Below, in pieces: positions 1-12,507 of a stretch of DNA of 64,000 nucleotides. A program made the position numbers and the translations under genes. Within the stretch, counting starts at the first letter, position 1. The number at the start of each line of letters is the position of its first letter. A model generated the notes under the pieces. That model saw nothing but the letters and a program-made list of their open reading frames with translations, was not told the DNA's origin and ran no database searches. The stretch is from contig JXTB01000176.1 of the NCBI GenBank assembly GCA_002914805.1, positions 1 through 64,000 of the forward strand, in the 5' to 3' direction. This stretch comes from Parasponia andersonii. Taxonomy: Eukaryota > Streptophyta > Magnoliopsida > Rosales > Cannabaceae.

Positions 1-3000
1 TATGCCATAAGTCTGATGTCTATCATTTCAAACTCATGTGTTATTACTCTCTTGAATTCGTCAAATATCCTTAGATTACTTCCAGTGAATATGAGATCAT
101 CCACATACAAGCATATAACCAAAATATCTCCATCTTTAGTCTTAACATAGAGAGCATGTTTATAAGGCACTTAATGAATCCATTCTCTTGGAAATATTTG
201 TCAATTCGGCTGTTCCATGCTCTTGGTGCTTGCTTTAGACCGTAAAGAATCTTCTTCAGCTTCAAAACCTTATCTTTATACCCTTTCATCTCATAACCCA
301 ATGGTTGTTGGATATAAACCTCTTCTTCAAGAACTCCATTTAGAAATACAGACTTTACATCCATCTGATGAATCTTCCATTTGTTCTGAGCGGCAAGAGA
401 AATAATTAGTCTTATAGTTTCCAATCGTGCAATAGGAGCGAATACCTCGTCGTAGTCAATGCTGGCTCTTTGACTATAGCCTTTCACGACTAGCCTTGCT
501 TTGTATCTTTCTACCTCTCCATTGGCATTTTTCTACACCTTGTACACCCATTTTAGACTGATAGCTTTATGACCTTTAGGAAGAGTGGATAGTTCCCAAG
601 TGTCATTCTTCTCTATGGCTTTGACTTCTTCATCCATCGTATTCCTCCATTTTTCATCTTGTACAGCCTCTTAGAAGTTCACCAGTTCACAATTAGCAAA
701 TAGGCAAAATAGAGTGAGGTTTTCAAGTCTATCAGTCATCTCATATAGATCTTCAAGACTTCTTGTACATTCTTCATACCTCTCAGTTAAGAAAGATGGA
801 GGTGAGTCTTCATGAGTGGATGATGTCGGTGAGGAAGGTGGAGTAATAGCCTCTTGATGGACTTCTCTTGCTTGCTTTACTGGTGTTTCCATATCTTCAA
901 ATTGTGGAAAGAAATTGTAGTCATCTGTTTGAGAGCCAAAGTCTCATTCACCTTCTTCATCGAATATTACATATCGACTGATGATTACTTTTCCATTGTT
1001 AGGATTGTATAACTTATATCCTTTAGAGTTGGTGTCATAGCCGATGAAAATGAACCTCTCGCTTTTATCATCAAGCTTGGTTCTATGTTCGTCTAGTATA
1101 TGTACATGGGCTACGCTTCCAAAAACTCTCAAGTGGGAGATCCCAGGCTTCCTTTCGCTCTATGCTTCTTGTGGTGTCTTTCCCCACACACTTCTTGTTG
1201 GAGATCGATTGGACAAGTAAACTGCGTATGCAATAGCTTCTGCCCATAATTCTTTGGGTAATCTCTTACTTTTCAGTATGCTTCGAGCTATGTTGAGGAT
1301 GGTCTGGTTCTTTCTTTCTGCCACGCCATTTTGTTGAGAGGATCTTGGAATAGTTAAAGCTCATCGAATTCCATTTGCTTCACAGAATTCTTGGAACTCT
1401 TTTGAAGTGAACTCTCCTCCTCTATCAGATCTCATGGATTTGATCTGAAGACCACTTTCCTTCTCTACAGCAGCCTTGAACTTCTTGAAAGCTTCAAAGA
1501 CTTCTGATTTTTGCTTCAAGAAATAAACCCAAGTCTTTCTAGAGAAATCATCAATAAAGAGCAAGAAGTAGTTGCTCTTACCGAAAGAACTTGGCTTGAT
1601 AGGAACGCACACATCTGTATGCATAAACTCTAGTGGCTTTTGGGCTCTTGAATTCGACTCTTTTGGAAAGCTTTTCCTAAATTGCTTCCCGACTAAGCAT
1701 CCTTCACAAATTTGATCAGGATGATTGATGCATGGCAAGCCTCTCACCATTTCTTTCTTGGACAGTAGCTCTAGTCCTCCAAAGTTGAGATGTCCGAATC
1801 TCAAATGCCATAGCCATGATGAATCCTTGTAACATGCTTTCAGATATTTTGCCATATCATTTTGAATGTTCAATAAGAACATTCTATTTCTTGACATAGG
1901 CACCTTGGCAATCAAGTTCATATTGTTATCTCTTATAGAAAGACTATAATCTTTCAAGTGAATATCATATCCTTTCTCTAAGAGTTGTCCCAAATTCAAG
2001 ATGTTTGTTTTCATTGTGGGTACAAAATAAACATTTGAAATAAATTGATGCCCTCCATTTTTTAAGCAGATAAGAATTTTACATTTTCCTTTTACCGCTA
2101 CTTTTGAATCATCACCGAAAGAAATACTCCCACTGATTGATTCATCAAACTCTATAAACATTGATCGACGCCCATACATATGATTGCTAGCACCGATGTC
2201 AAGATACCATGTGTTGTCTTATCCTCCATTGTTGTCTTTATATGCTAGTAGCACGGTATCATTTTCTTCCCTTTTTTCTTCAACGTAATTGACTTTCCCT
2301 TCAATTCTGCTATTGAGTACTTTACACTCTCTAGCATAATGTCCAAACTTCTGACAATTGAAACATTCAACTTGAGACTTCTCAGGCCTTAAGTTCATTC
2401 GTCCTCTACCACGACCTCTTGTAGAGCTTTCTCCTCTTTCGAAATTGTTGATACGATAATTGCGGTTATTGAAATTCCAACCTCGTCCATGACCTCGACT
2501 TGTACCACATCCTTGCCCTCGGGCTTGTCCTCTACCACGACCACGTTGACTTCTTTCGCTACATTAGCTATCTTCTTTCTCTATAAGTTGTGTCTTGAGA
2601 AGCTGCTCCTTAAAATTTGGCTTCTTCTTTTTCTTTTCCTCGTGAGCTTGTAAAGAACCCAAGAGTTGTTCTATTGTCATGGCTCTCAAATCTTTAGTTT
2701 CTTCGATGATAGTAACAATATTCTCGAACTTTGGGTCTAACGACCGAAGAATCTTTTCCATAATCGTAACATTTTCAAGTTTCTCACCATTTCTCTTCAT
2801 TTGATTGGAAATGGTTAGAACTCTGGAAAAGTAGTCAGAAACTGACTCAGTCTCTATCATATGTAATAAATCAAACTCTCCTCTTAGAGTTTGAAGGCGG
2901 ACCTTTTTGACCTTTTCTTCTCCCCTGTATGAAATATGAAGTTTCTCCCACGCTTCCTTAGCAGAGGTTGCACTTGAGAATTTCTCAAACCCGTCATCAT

Positions 3001-3235
3001 CTAAGGCTTGGTAGATGAGGAAGAGAGCTTTTTTGTCTCTATTTCTTGAATTTTTTAAACTATCCTTCTGTGTTGAAGATAGTGTTGCCTCATCTCTTGA
3101 CTCTTCGTAACATTTCTCTACTACTTCCCAAACATCATGTGCTCCAAGGAGGACTTTTATTTTGATAGTCCAATTATCAAAGTTATTACCTTGAATTGGT
3201 AGAACTTGAAAAGATGCTAAACTACCGGTAGCCAT
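1..3235 (-). pseudogene. Copia-1 gag-pol polyprotein, interrupted, C-terminus outside window
   Basis: The frame starts at 3235 (MATGSLASFQV) with a UBN2/retrotran_gag-type gag. A CCHC zinc knuckle (C-FN-C-QKFGH-YARE-C) lies at about 2315-2370. The protease motif is D-I-G-A-S near 2185-2200. Integrase covers about 2180-950, with HHCC residues, a DDE core beginning HTDV and RSDRGGEF, and the GKTP/LRVFG region. RT covers 640-1 with MDVKSVFLNG and YGLKQAPRAW. The reading frame is broken by a few stops: TAA at 2564-2566, TAA before the protease, TGA near 1360, TAG near 1160, and one near 530. Several look like CGA to TGA or TGG to TAG changes. The 3' RT and RNase H are missing because the window ends. 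Confidence 0.9.
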
Positions 3236-3299
3236 AACTCTTAACAGAGTGAGTTTTTAGAAATTTCGACTATACAAATAGATCCAGAATACCGAAAAA

Positions 3300-3525
3300 C
3301 CTTAAGATTGACTTGCATATCGACTTGGTCAAAGTCAACGGTCAAAGTCAATGCTCGGTCAATGGTCAATGTCGGTCAACAGTTGGTCAACGGCTCTGAT
3401 GGCTTAGTCAACGGCACGGTCAAACGGCTCTGATAAATTGGTCAACGGCTCTGATGGCTCAGCTCTGACGGCTTGGTCAACAGCTCTGACGGCTCGGTCA
3501 AATGACTCTGACTCGGCTCAACTCA
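3300..3525. repeat. Copia-1 leader minisatellite (GGTCAACGGCTCTGA-like units)
   Basis: The untranslated leader between the primer site and gag holds many short, imperfect units built from GGTCAA and CGGCTCTGA(T/C)GGCT. Unit length and order vary, which suggests replication slippage. It contains no open frame of interest. Confidence 0.7.
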
Positions 3526-3764
3526 ATGAGTTGACTCAGTTTGTGGCAACAAATTTCCGATGACTCGTTCTGACTCGTTCGGACTCCGATTGAGCTGATT
3601 CTTGTGGCAGTGTGTTCGTCTCGTCGAGCTCTTTGATTTGATATATAATAGTAGTATGTTTGAAACAAATAGCTAATACTCTCAATCTTAAGAATTTTAT
3701 ACTGATGTGAAAGATCAGTCAAAGCTGCAACCACAGAGCATACTTAGAATTTCAAGAGAACTCA

Positions 3765-3780
3765 CAACCTTGCTCTGATA
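3765..3780 (-). other. Copia-1 primer binding site
   Basis: On the minus strand the sequence GTATCAGAGCAAGG lies a few bases inside the 5' LTR. It matches the initiator-Met tRNA 3'-end complement (TGGTATCAGAGC) used by most plant copia elements, with one change at its start. Confidence 0.75.
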
Positions 3781-3787
3781 CTACTTT

Positions 3788-4261
3788 GTTGGAAAGTAAA
3801 ACAAACTTTATTATTCACTCAAATATTTTTACAAGAGAAAATTCTCAACTTCACTCTTCAAGCTCACTCACTTACTCACTCACTCACTCACTAGATGCTA
3901 TGCTTCTTTCTCTCTTCTCTTCACTCTTAGAAGCTTTGCTTCTTACTTGACACTTATAACTCAAATAGGGAGGGGTATTTATACTACTGAGAAACAATGA
4001 GAACCACACAAATAAACAATTACAAAAATCCTTAAACCACACATATTTTCTTCTACACACTTCTAATAATAATCAAATAATTCACATGTAAAAAGCTAAT
4101 ATCTAACTAACACTAAAAGATTCTAGGTGGAAGACTTCTTTAATTTGAACTTAAGCTTTTTTCTTTTATGAGTTTTGCACTTGGGCTAACTCCAACTTAT
4201 TGGACCTCATGTTGATGGGCTTAAATATTTCTTATGGGCTTAAACAAGTTTATTTTCAACA
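3788..4261 (-). repeat. Copia-1 5' LTR
   Basis: The 474-bp segment has matching ends, TGTTG at one side and CAACA at the other (read on the minus strand it starts TGTTGAAAATAAAC and ends CTTTCCAACA). A TATAAATA-like box on the minus strand near 3978-3990 is a candidate LTR promoter. The tRNA-Met primer site follows directly inside. The partner LTR is outside the window, so the boundaries rest on the TG...CA ends and the PBS position. Confidence 0.85.
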
Positions 4262-6774
4262 ACTTTAACCTATACTAAACAGCCCTAAGGATAATCACGT
4301 TGCAGTGTCACAAATATACTAATAATGTGTGAGGCCTTTACCTCAAGAAAAAAAAAAAAAAAGTATGGGACTCACATGTAACTTGCGGTGGTTCTTATAT
4401 TTCTATTGGTACGGTGCTAAGAACCATAAGTGCTCGTAGTCATAGCATCATTCTCTAATATTAGGTATTACCGCTTATAACAGTGAATTATATACCAACA
4501 ATCGCCTTCTAATTTACATGATTTGTTTATTAAAAACTCGATGATATGATTTGTATATCTTCTCAATTTGTCTTTATTGGTACGCGCTGATAAAGATCTT
4601 GAAGCATCTAGATTAAGTCTGCAAACTCAGTCATATTGTGCCAGCTCAGGAGGAGCCAGTTAGCTAAGCTGATAAGATTCTATAGACAATTAAGCTTGTA
4701 ATTAGTCAAGCTTCTATGAAGCCCACCCGAGATTAAGGTTGTTCTTAGAAAACAGTTTGTATTACTAAAGCATGTAATAGAAAAGATAAAGCTCTTTTGA
4801 TCATAATAAAAGATTTAATTTCCTAAATTGCTCTTTTCCGAAGATATATATTCCTTCTAATTTTTTACTTCTCTGAGGACTTTGAATTTTGAATGCAATT
4901 TTTCAACTTTAAAACACATTAACATGAAGCATTTAGACTTTAGTTCTACCATTTTCAAAAGAGATATCAAATATTCATTCCACATTACCAAAGGAAAGAA
5001 AAAAAAAACTTCAGAAATGCTATTAATTCAAACATTAGGTTGCCATTAAAATGTATTAATTTGAAGGCAGATTTTAAAGTTCAAGAACAAAGGATCGTGC
5101 CAACACTCTAAAAGCGCCGATATAATACTAACATGCACTTTATAATTTTTTTTTTCCTTTTGAGGAGTGCGCTGTGTGGAAAATTAAATGAATAAAAGTG
5201 AGGATAAGTTTCTTTACGGTCACCGGTCACGTCGTTTTGTTCTTTGATTATAAACAAGCTACCTCTACCTATTCGAACAACAGGCTCAAACGCGTCGAAG
5301 GTCAACGATCTAGTGATCATGTTCATAAGAGTAAAATATTTGGGTCCCGTATTCCACTTAAAACTATATATGTGAGTACGTACAGTATCTACTATCTTTT
5401 AATTTGTAGGTTTATTTTTTAAACAAGGAAAGTCGGTACTACTGTAATACGCACGTACCACAATATAAGGCACATATATAGTAGACTAAATTATGATTCT
5501 CTGATGAAAAAAGAAAAATCAAGAACTTTTGTAACCAAATAAGCTTAATTAACGAATATAAGATACTTAAAAAGCGACGTCGTGAATATACGATATCATT
5601 TTATTCATATAAACGATGTGAAGATCCTGCACTTATTATGACAGTCATCTGTATATCACTTTAGCAGACGATGTAGTATCTAATAGACGTAACATATACA
5701 GTGACATGAAAGGTTTTTTTAGTAGTGCTAATTCAACTGTTCATCAATGACCCTATTGAATGAAATGTTTATTTTCATGCAGTTAATTATGGACAAGTTC
5801 GTAGGGTAGTCTTTGTAGAGATGAGATAAAAGTAAGGAATATTTAGTTCATTGTTGTCTTCTTTTCCTTGCTATTTATACAATTGTTAATTTATTTTCAA
5901 GAGTCGTCGGAAACCAAATAAGCTTAATTAACGAATTAATTCCAATGCATTATAACGTATGATCTCGTAACAAAAGGGCAAAGATGGAGACAAATTTAAA
6001 AGTAATATAAGTTGGGATCAAATTCGTAAGACTCGTCTACAAACATTTGGTTAGTACTCTACTGGGTCATGGTATTTGGACAAAGCTCTACCTTAGCAAT
6101 ATCTGGATATATGATTAAAATTGAATAACAGATGGATTTCGGATGAATGAAATAATGGTCTCTTGATTTATACAGCCTACCTAGGTTCCCTTGTGCTAGT
6201 TTTAATTCGTAAGGAGGATGCATATGTTTGATTGGACAACTATTACTCTAGCTTGGTGATCATACATTTTATAGATTCCAATCATCCCAAAGGTGTCCGA
6301 CTTTATATATGATTAATATTAATTTTGTCTACGAGGGTTGGAGAGATGACTGATATCTATCGCATAATAACCATATATATTTACCCCATTCGAGGTGGAC
6401 GCAAGTTCAGTCTTCCTTACTTAAGGATGACTCGGGTTTAGTTATTTATCTCTTGGTGCCAATTCACCTTCTCTCTTAATCACAACCAAGAAATCTGCAA
6501 TTTGAATTAATGAACAACATGTAGTTATATATCTTCAATCGATTTGATTTGATTTTCTTAATTTTCAATGTTGATATCATAAACGAAATATCACAAAGGA
6601 TCCTAACGGTAGTAAAATCAGCATATCGATTTTCTATTGTATATATGTGCACTAATTCTCCTATGCATGCAAGTTGTTGGAAATGCTATCAAGCATAGAG
6701 GGACCAAAACGAATACAAAGTTACCTTGTATCTCAAAATTAAATAATTCACTTAAATTTATTCTGATCCATATC
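4262..6774. other. Intergenic, AT-rich, no gene recognised
   Basis: No coding frame with family resemblance is visible. A 25-bp sequence beginning AACCAAATAAGCTTAATT occurs twice in direct orientation (5533 and 5912), without further structure around it. Short open frames near 5108-5422 have no recognisable motif and lie on both strands of the same DNA. Confidence 0.6.
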
Positions 6775-7058
6775 TGATAGGATTCGTGACCTGAATTTTA
6801 TTTACCCCAACCCAAAAACTTCATGGTCAGACATATGTGGCATTTTTGTAATTGAGAGAATTTTTTAAGACCTACGATGGAAGCGAGATTTTATATATTT
6901 TAGTTTGGTCGTGTAACATTCTACCTTTTTTCACCTTATTTTCGACATAATAAAATTTCCTCCTCTACTAGTGGTTTTTCCCAATTAGATTATTCTACTT
7001 AAATCTATGTGTTTTTATTTTTATTTTTTTGCCAATTATCGTTCGTTAATTCTTAACA
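6775..7058 (+). repeat. Copia-2 5' LTR
   Basis: Begins TGATAGGATTCG and ends CGTTAATTCTTAACA. It aligns along its length with 11715-12010, with many substitutions and short indels. Confidence 0.9.
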
Positions 7059-7060
7059 AC

Positions 7061-7072
7061 TGGTATCAGAGC
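7061..7072 (+). other. Copia-2 primer binding site
   Basis: TGGTATCAGAGC, the exact complement of the plant initiator-Met tRNA 3' end, two bases after the 5' LTR. Confidence 0.9.
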
Positions 7073-7097
7073 TTTTAATCAAGGTTTAATTACGAAA

Positions 7098-10000
7098 ATG
7101 ATAACTATAAAGTATGATATTCTACTTTTGGATTACAGTACCAGATTTTTGTTATGGTAAGTTAAGATGCGAACTATGCTCATGCAGTTAGATTTGGAAG
7201 ATGTACTGTTAGCAATCAATGCGATACCCTCATCGTTATCAATAGAGAAAAAGTAGTGTAGGGATCAAAAAATACTATCCCAGATTCAACTACATCTATC
7301 AAATCAGCTATTATGGGATATTCTAAAGGAGAAAACTATAGCCGCTTTGTGGTTGAAATTAGAGCAGTTGTGCACGATAAAAAGTTTGACCAACAAGTTG
7401 CATCAGAAGCAGCGATTATACTCTAATTGTATGATAGAAGGTATGTATCTAGAAGACTACATGCATATCTTTAAAGAACTTTTTTCTGATTTGAAAGCTT
7501 TGGAGAATAAATATAAGTCTAAAAATTTAGCATTGTTTTTGTTGTGTTTGTTGCCCTCTTCATATAAACCTTTTAGAGATACTATTTTGTATAGTCATAA
7601 ATTCCTTACTCTAAGCACGGTTTATGATTCTCTCCTCTCTAAAAGAAAGATGAATCAGATTGTTACTGGGACTAAGACTCAAGTAGAAGGTCTCATTGCT
7701 AGAGGAAGAATGCAGGAGAGGAATTTTAGTAGTGATAATAGAGGCAGATCGAAATCTAAAAATAAAAATAAAACTTATAATTATTACAAGAAAAATGATC
7801 ATATCAAATCTGAATACTAGAAGCTTCAAAACAGGACTAAGAGGATTGCCCCTAATTAGATGGAAAAACAAACTGAAAATATCGGTAAAGCTAGTGTTAC
7901 TGAAAATAATATCAGTGATGGAGAACTCTTAATAGTTTTTGATAGTAACTCTAATTCTTATAGTAGCTAGATTCTTGATTCAAGTTGCACGTTTTATATG
8001 TTTCCTAATAGAGACTACTTTTTGACATATGAAACAATATCTAAAGGTATTGTATTGACGGGAAATAATGTACTTTTTAAAGTTGTTGGTATTGGAACAG
8101 TCAAAATTAAGATGTTTAATAGAGTTGTCAAGTTTCTCATTGGCATGAGACATGTTCTAAATTTTTTTTAAAAAAAATATGATCTCTTTGAGTACTCTTG
8201 ATTCAAAAGGGTATAAGTACACTAGTGAAGGTAGAGTTCTGAAGGTTTTTAGAGGAGCACTCATCGTGATGAAGGGCTAGAAAGGATCTACTGAATTATA
8301 TGTCTTATTAGGTTCTATAATTACTAGTGAAGCAACTATCTCTACTCTTTTGTTGTTAGAAGATTAAGTCATTAGGCTTTGGTATATGCGTCTTGGGCAT
8401 ATGAGTGAGAATTGCATAGCTGAACAGAGTGAAATAGGACTTCTTGATGGGCAGAGTACTAGTAAACTAAAATTTAATGAGCATTGTCTTTTAAAAAAAT
8501 AGAATATAGTCATATTTACAAAAGTCATCCACAACACAAAGAGAAAACTTGATTATATATATTCTAATCTCTAGGAACCATTTAGGGTGCCTTCTAAGGG
8601 AGGTGGTAGAAATTTGTTGATGATTATCGAAGATTTCTCTAGAAAGCTTTAAGTGTTGTTCTTGAAGCAAAACATTGATGTGTTACCTACATTCAAGGAG
8701 TGAAAGACATCGATTGAGAAGTAAACAGGGAAGCAAATTAAACATCTCTGGACTAATAATGGCTTACAGTTTTGTTCTGATGAGTTTAATATTTTTTGTA
8801 AGTAAAAAGGAATCATGAGACACTTAATAATTCGTCGTAATCCGAAACAAAATATTGTGGCAGAGTATATAAATAGGACTTTGACAGAGAAAGTATATTG
8901 TATGCTCTTCAATACTTATTTACCAGAGTCTTTTTGGGCCGAAGCTGCTTCTGCAACTTATTCTTTGATTAATTGATCTCCTTCAACTACTATTGAGAAA
9001 AAGACTCCAGAAGAGGTACAGTCTGGTATCCTACTAATTATTCTGATTTAAAGATATTTAGATATTCTGTCTATGCTCATGTTGATAATGGAAAGTTGAA
9101 ACCTAGATCTATGAAGTATATTTTTCTAGGTTATAAGGCTGGTGTTAAAGGATATAAGTTATGGTATCTAGAAATTCGAAAAATTATAATGAGTAGAGAT
9201 GTTATTTTTTATGAATCTGTTATGCTTTATGATTTGCCTCTTAGAGATACGAGTAGTAAATATTAGCAAAAATCAAACACTCAGGTGGAGCTTGAGATTA
9301 GGTTAGAATCTACAGCAACATTCATATCTCAGTCAATTTCCTCTTCATCACTGGCGTCATCACAGTATTCTATTGCTAAAACACAAGCTTAGAAGAGATA
9401 TTAGACCTCCATAGAGGTATGTTGAGGCCGATCTAGTTGCCTATGCTTTAAATGTAGTTGAAGGTATTGATTCTAGTGAAGAAGCTTCTATCTATTCAGA
9501 GGTAGTTAGTTGTGACGACTCTGACAAATGGATGGTTGTCATACAAAAGGAGATGGAATCACTTTATAAGAATGGCACATGGGATTTTGTGAAACTACCT
9601 AAGCGTAAGAAGGCTATTTGTTATAAAAGGGTGAGTCTACAAAAGGAAAAAAGAAGTACTAGGAATTGAAGAATCCCGATATAAGGTGAGGCTAGTTGTA
9701 AAGGGCTATAATCAGTTCCAGGCATAGACTTTATAGATATATTTTCTTCAGTTATAAAGTATAGTTCAATTCGAGCTTTACTTAGTATTGCAGCTATACA
9801 TGATCTTCAACTTGAATAGTTAGATGTGAAGACGACATTCTTCTATGGAGAACTTAAAAAAGATATCTACATGAAACAGCTAGAGGATTTTACAGACTCA
9901 AGAAAATAGGACTATATGTGCTTGTTAAGGAAGTCTTTGTATGGCCTAAAATAGTCACCCAGATAGTGGTATAAGAGATTTGATTCATTTATGACCATTT

Positions 10001-11606
10001 ATAATTTCAAGAGAAGCAGCTATGACAGTTGTGTCTACTTCAAGAAGAGTCCTGATAGGTCTTTTGTGTATCTATTCTTATACGTCAATGATACGTTGAT
10101 AGTAGCCAAGGATAAAGAAGAAATTAAAATGGTCAAAGTCCAACTTAGTAAAGATTTTGAGATGAAAGATTTGGAAGCGACAAAGAAGATATTAAGAATA
10201 AAGATTCTAAGATATAGAGAGGCAGGTAAATTATAACTGTCAGAAAAGATACATTGAGAAAGTTCTATATAGATTGAATATGAACAATGCTAAACCTATT
10301 AGTACTCCATTAGCGGCTCATTTCAGAATTTCATCTACTTTATTTCCATAATTAGATAATGAGATTGATTATATGTCTCGAATTCCATATTCTAGTGCAG
10401 TGAAATCTCTCATATATGCTATAGTATGTTTTCATCAAGATTTGTTATATATAGCTGGTGCTATTAGTAGATACATGGAAAATCCTAATAACGAATATTG
10501 AAAAGTAAATTAGTAGATTTTCAGATACTTATGTGGCTTTATAGATGCTTGTTTGCAATTTAGGAGTACTAGAAGTGGAGTCGTTGGATATGTTGATTCT
10601 GATTTTGCTAGAAACCTTAATAAGAGAAGATCTATTATTGAGTATGTTTTTACCATTAATGGTTGTGCTCTCAGTTAGAAAGCTACCTTACAAACTACAG
10701 TTGTATTGTCAACTACTAGAGATGGCTAAATAGGTCAGGCCAAACGGGTCAGACTGAGCCTAGATAGGACCCTACGAGCCCATTCGGCTCAGACTGCTAA
10801 AAATAATTTTTTTATTTTTTTTAAATTTTTGAATAAATATAACTATAAGACTTTTTTCAATACTTATAAATACATATTTTCTCAGTTTTTTTTTCACACT
10901 TTCAAATTTTAATCTAATTCTAAATAATTTTCTTAAGATTATTGTTTTAAATTTTTTTATCAACTATTCAACTTATATATTTTTAGCTTATTTAATTATT
11001 TAAAATTTTATCAATAGAAAAAAAAAACATATACAACTAATATTTTTAACTAATTATACAACTAATAATCTTATTTTTTAATTTATTTTTAGATTTAGGC
11101 AAAGAACAGGCTAATATGGGTTGGCCTATTTTGGCCTATTCTAGACTCGGCCTGACCCGGCCTGCCTAAGAGCCCAGGCAGGCTTATGAGCCAGGCTAGG
11201 CTCAGGTTTTAATATTTCGGCCCGACCCAGCCTGGCTTGGCCCGTATTCCTTTCCAAGCCTAATTTAGGCAGGTCAGCCTACTCATTTTGCCACCTCTGT
11301 CTACTACAGAGGCTAAATACATATCTGTTACTAAGACTTGTAAGGAAGCTATTTAGTTGAAGGGACTATTTAGTGAACTTAGTGAAGATTTACATATGAC
11401 AATAGGCTTTCGTAATAGTCAGAGTGCTATTTTTCTTACAAAAGATCAGATGTTTCATGAGGACCAAGGACATTAATGTGCGATATCATTTTGTCTTTAA
11501 TGCTCGAGGTGATATAGTTATGAGCAAAGTTAGTACTCATGATAATCCTACTGATATGATGACCAAGATACTTCTTAGAGATAAGTTTAAGCATTACTTA
11601 GACTAG
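7098..11606 (+). pseudogene. Copia-2 gag-pol polyprotein, many stops, split by a hAT insertion
   Basis: Domains appear in copia order. Gag lies at 7098-7900 and its knuckle reads YNYYKKNDH, so the expected cysteines are tyrosines. The protease region is near 7970-8160 (DSS in place of DSG). Integrase spans about 8380-9250 (HMSENC, EDFSRK, TNNGLQF). RT spans 9530-10240 (KSLYGLK, YVNDTLIVAKDKEE where YVDD is expected). RNase H spans 10540-11606, ending KHYLD at TAG 11604-11606. Most stops are TAG at places where family members have Trp or Gln, for example after YGLK. This pattern, together with Cys to Tyr, fits cytosine deamination on both strands. It cannot encode a working polyprotein. Confidence 0.9.
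10717..11299. mobile_element. hAT-type non-autonomous DNA transposon inside Copia-2
   Basis: A 583-bp insertion with imperfect terminal inverted repeats: the left end reads TAGAGATGGCTAAAT and the right end, reverse-complemented, reads CAGAGGTGGCAAAAT. It is flanked by an 8-bp duplication, tcaactac (10709-10716) and tctactac (11300-11307), with one mismatch. The copia RNase H frame resumes in register when the insertion and one TSD copy are removed. Subterminal regions are rich in GGGTCAGGCC and GGCCTGACCC-type repeats, as in many hAT elements. There is no transposase frame. Confidence 0.88.
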
Positions 11607-11714
11607 TTATTGTTGCTTGATGAGTTTTGCCTTCTTGTGGAAGAGGTGAGAATATTTTTTTTTTATCGAAGATTGGAATCATTCCTTAATTAGAGTTTGT
11701 GTCAAGATGGAGAT

Positions 11715-12010
11715 TGTTAGAGTTCGAGACCCGAATATTGTTTGCCCCATCTCAAAGGCTTCGTAGTGGTATTGACTTATTTAATTGGGCCAATTTTTCT
11801 ATATAGTTTTTTTCCATACACATATATTTTAGGGTTTCGGTATTCTATATATTTTGGTTTGATCGTATAATACTTTACCTTTTTGTACCTTATTTTTAAT
11901 ATAGTGAAACTTCTTCCTCTACTTGTAATATTTTCCGATTAGGATTTTTCACATAAATCTGAAATTCTTATTTTCATTCTTTTGTCAATTATCCTTTGTT
12001 AATTCTTAAC
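11715..12010 (+). repeat. Copia-2 3' LTR
   Basis: Begins TGTTAGAGTTCGAG, ends TTAATTCTTAACA, and is preceded by a polypurine tract. It is homologous to 6775-7058. Confidence 0.92.
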
Positions 12011-12212
12011 AATATCGATGTGACTTTTACTTAAGACCTTCCCATCTTTATTTAATTTTTCTTCTTTCTATCTTTTTTTTTATTTTTTATTTTTTATAAT
12101 ACTGAATTACATATGAAACTTCAGGAGATCAATGGCTATTTTTTGTTTAGTATAAGTTAACATAATTGATTTATCAACAGATTTTATTTTTTAAATAAGG
12201 ACTAATCACATA

Positions 12213-12389
12213 ACGCGGGAAACAAGAATTAAACAGTAACTGTAATATCCAGACATAAAATTAAAATTAAAAAAGAATCATTTTAGAAATTAAGCTAGAC
12301 AGCTACACTAATGTCCCTAATAAAATCCCTTGCATTAATTGCTATCTCTAGTTAGATATCAAACTCCACGTCCAGCCCTGCTATAAATA
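12213..12389 (+). promoter_or_regulatory. XTH-A promoter elements
   Basis: A TATAAATA box is at 12382-12389, 126 bp before the start codon. An ACGCGG hexamer at 12213-12218 fits the loose CGCG-box consensus, but its surroundings do not resemble the ACCGCGTC element shared by the other XTH promoters. The upstream region ends about 370 bp from the TATA box, at the Copia-2 LTR, so the ancestral distal promoter may have been displaced. Confidence 0.65.
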
Positions 12390-12507
12390 AAACCCCATCT
12401 TGCATTAAAGTCTCAGCTGCCTTACTTGGGCAACAATTTCTAAAGTAATGGGCGAAAGTGAAGCTTAATTACCTTCTTCTCCTTCTTTAAGCTTAGTTTG
12501 TCCAACA

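Larger units (their letters stand above)
1..4261 (-). mobile_element. Copia-1: Ty1/copia LTR retrotransposon, 3' part beyond the window
   Basis: A minus-strand Ty1/copia element. Reading right to left it has a 5' LTR (3788-4261), a Met-tRNA-type primer binding site, a leader, then one gag-protease-integrase-RT frame that runs off the left edge. The domain order PR-INT-RT is the copia order. RNase H and the 3' LTR must lie before position 1, so the target-site duplication cannot be tested; the five bases outside the 5' LTR are acttt (4262-4266). The polyprotein frame is nearly continuous with only a few stops, so this is a fairly young but inactive copy. Confidence 0.93.
6775..12010 (+). mobile_element. 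Copia-2: full-length but decayed Ty1/copia element with 5-bp TSD
   Basis: Two LTRs (6775-7058 and 11715-12010) enclose a degenerate gag-pol. The element is flanked by the same five bases, atatc, at 6770-6774 and 12011-12015. A canonical primer site TGGTATCAGAGC (7061-7072) follows the 5' LTR and a purine-rich AAGATGGAGAT precedes the 3' LTR. The LTRs differ at many positions, so the insertion is old. A 583-bp hAT-like element sits in the RNase H region. The 3' end is about 370 bp upstream of the XTH-A TATA box. Confidence 0.95.

Noticed and set aside
5533..5936. 25-bp direct repeat AACCAAATAAGCTTAATT... as element ends
   Set aside because: The two copies are 379 bp apart with no terminal structure, TSD or shared flanks.
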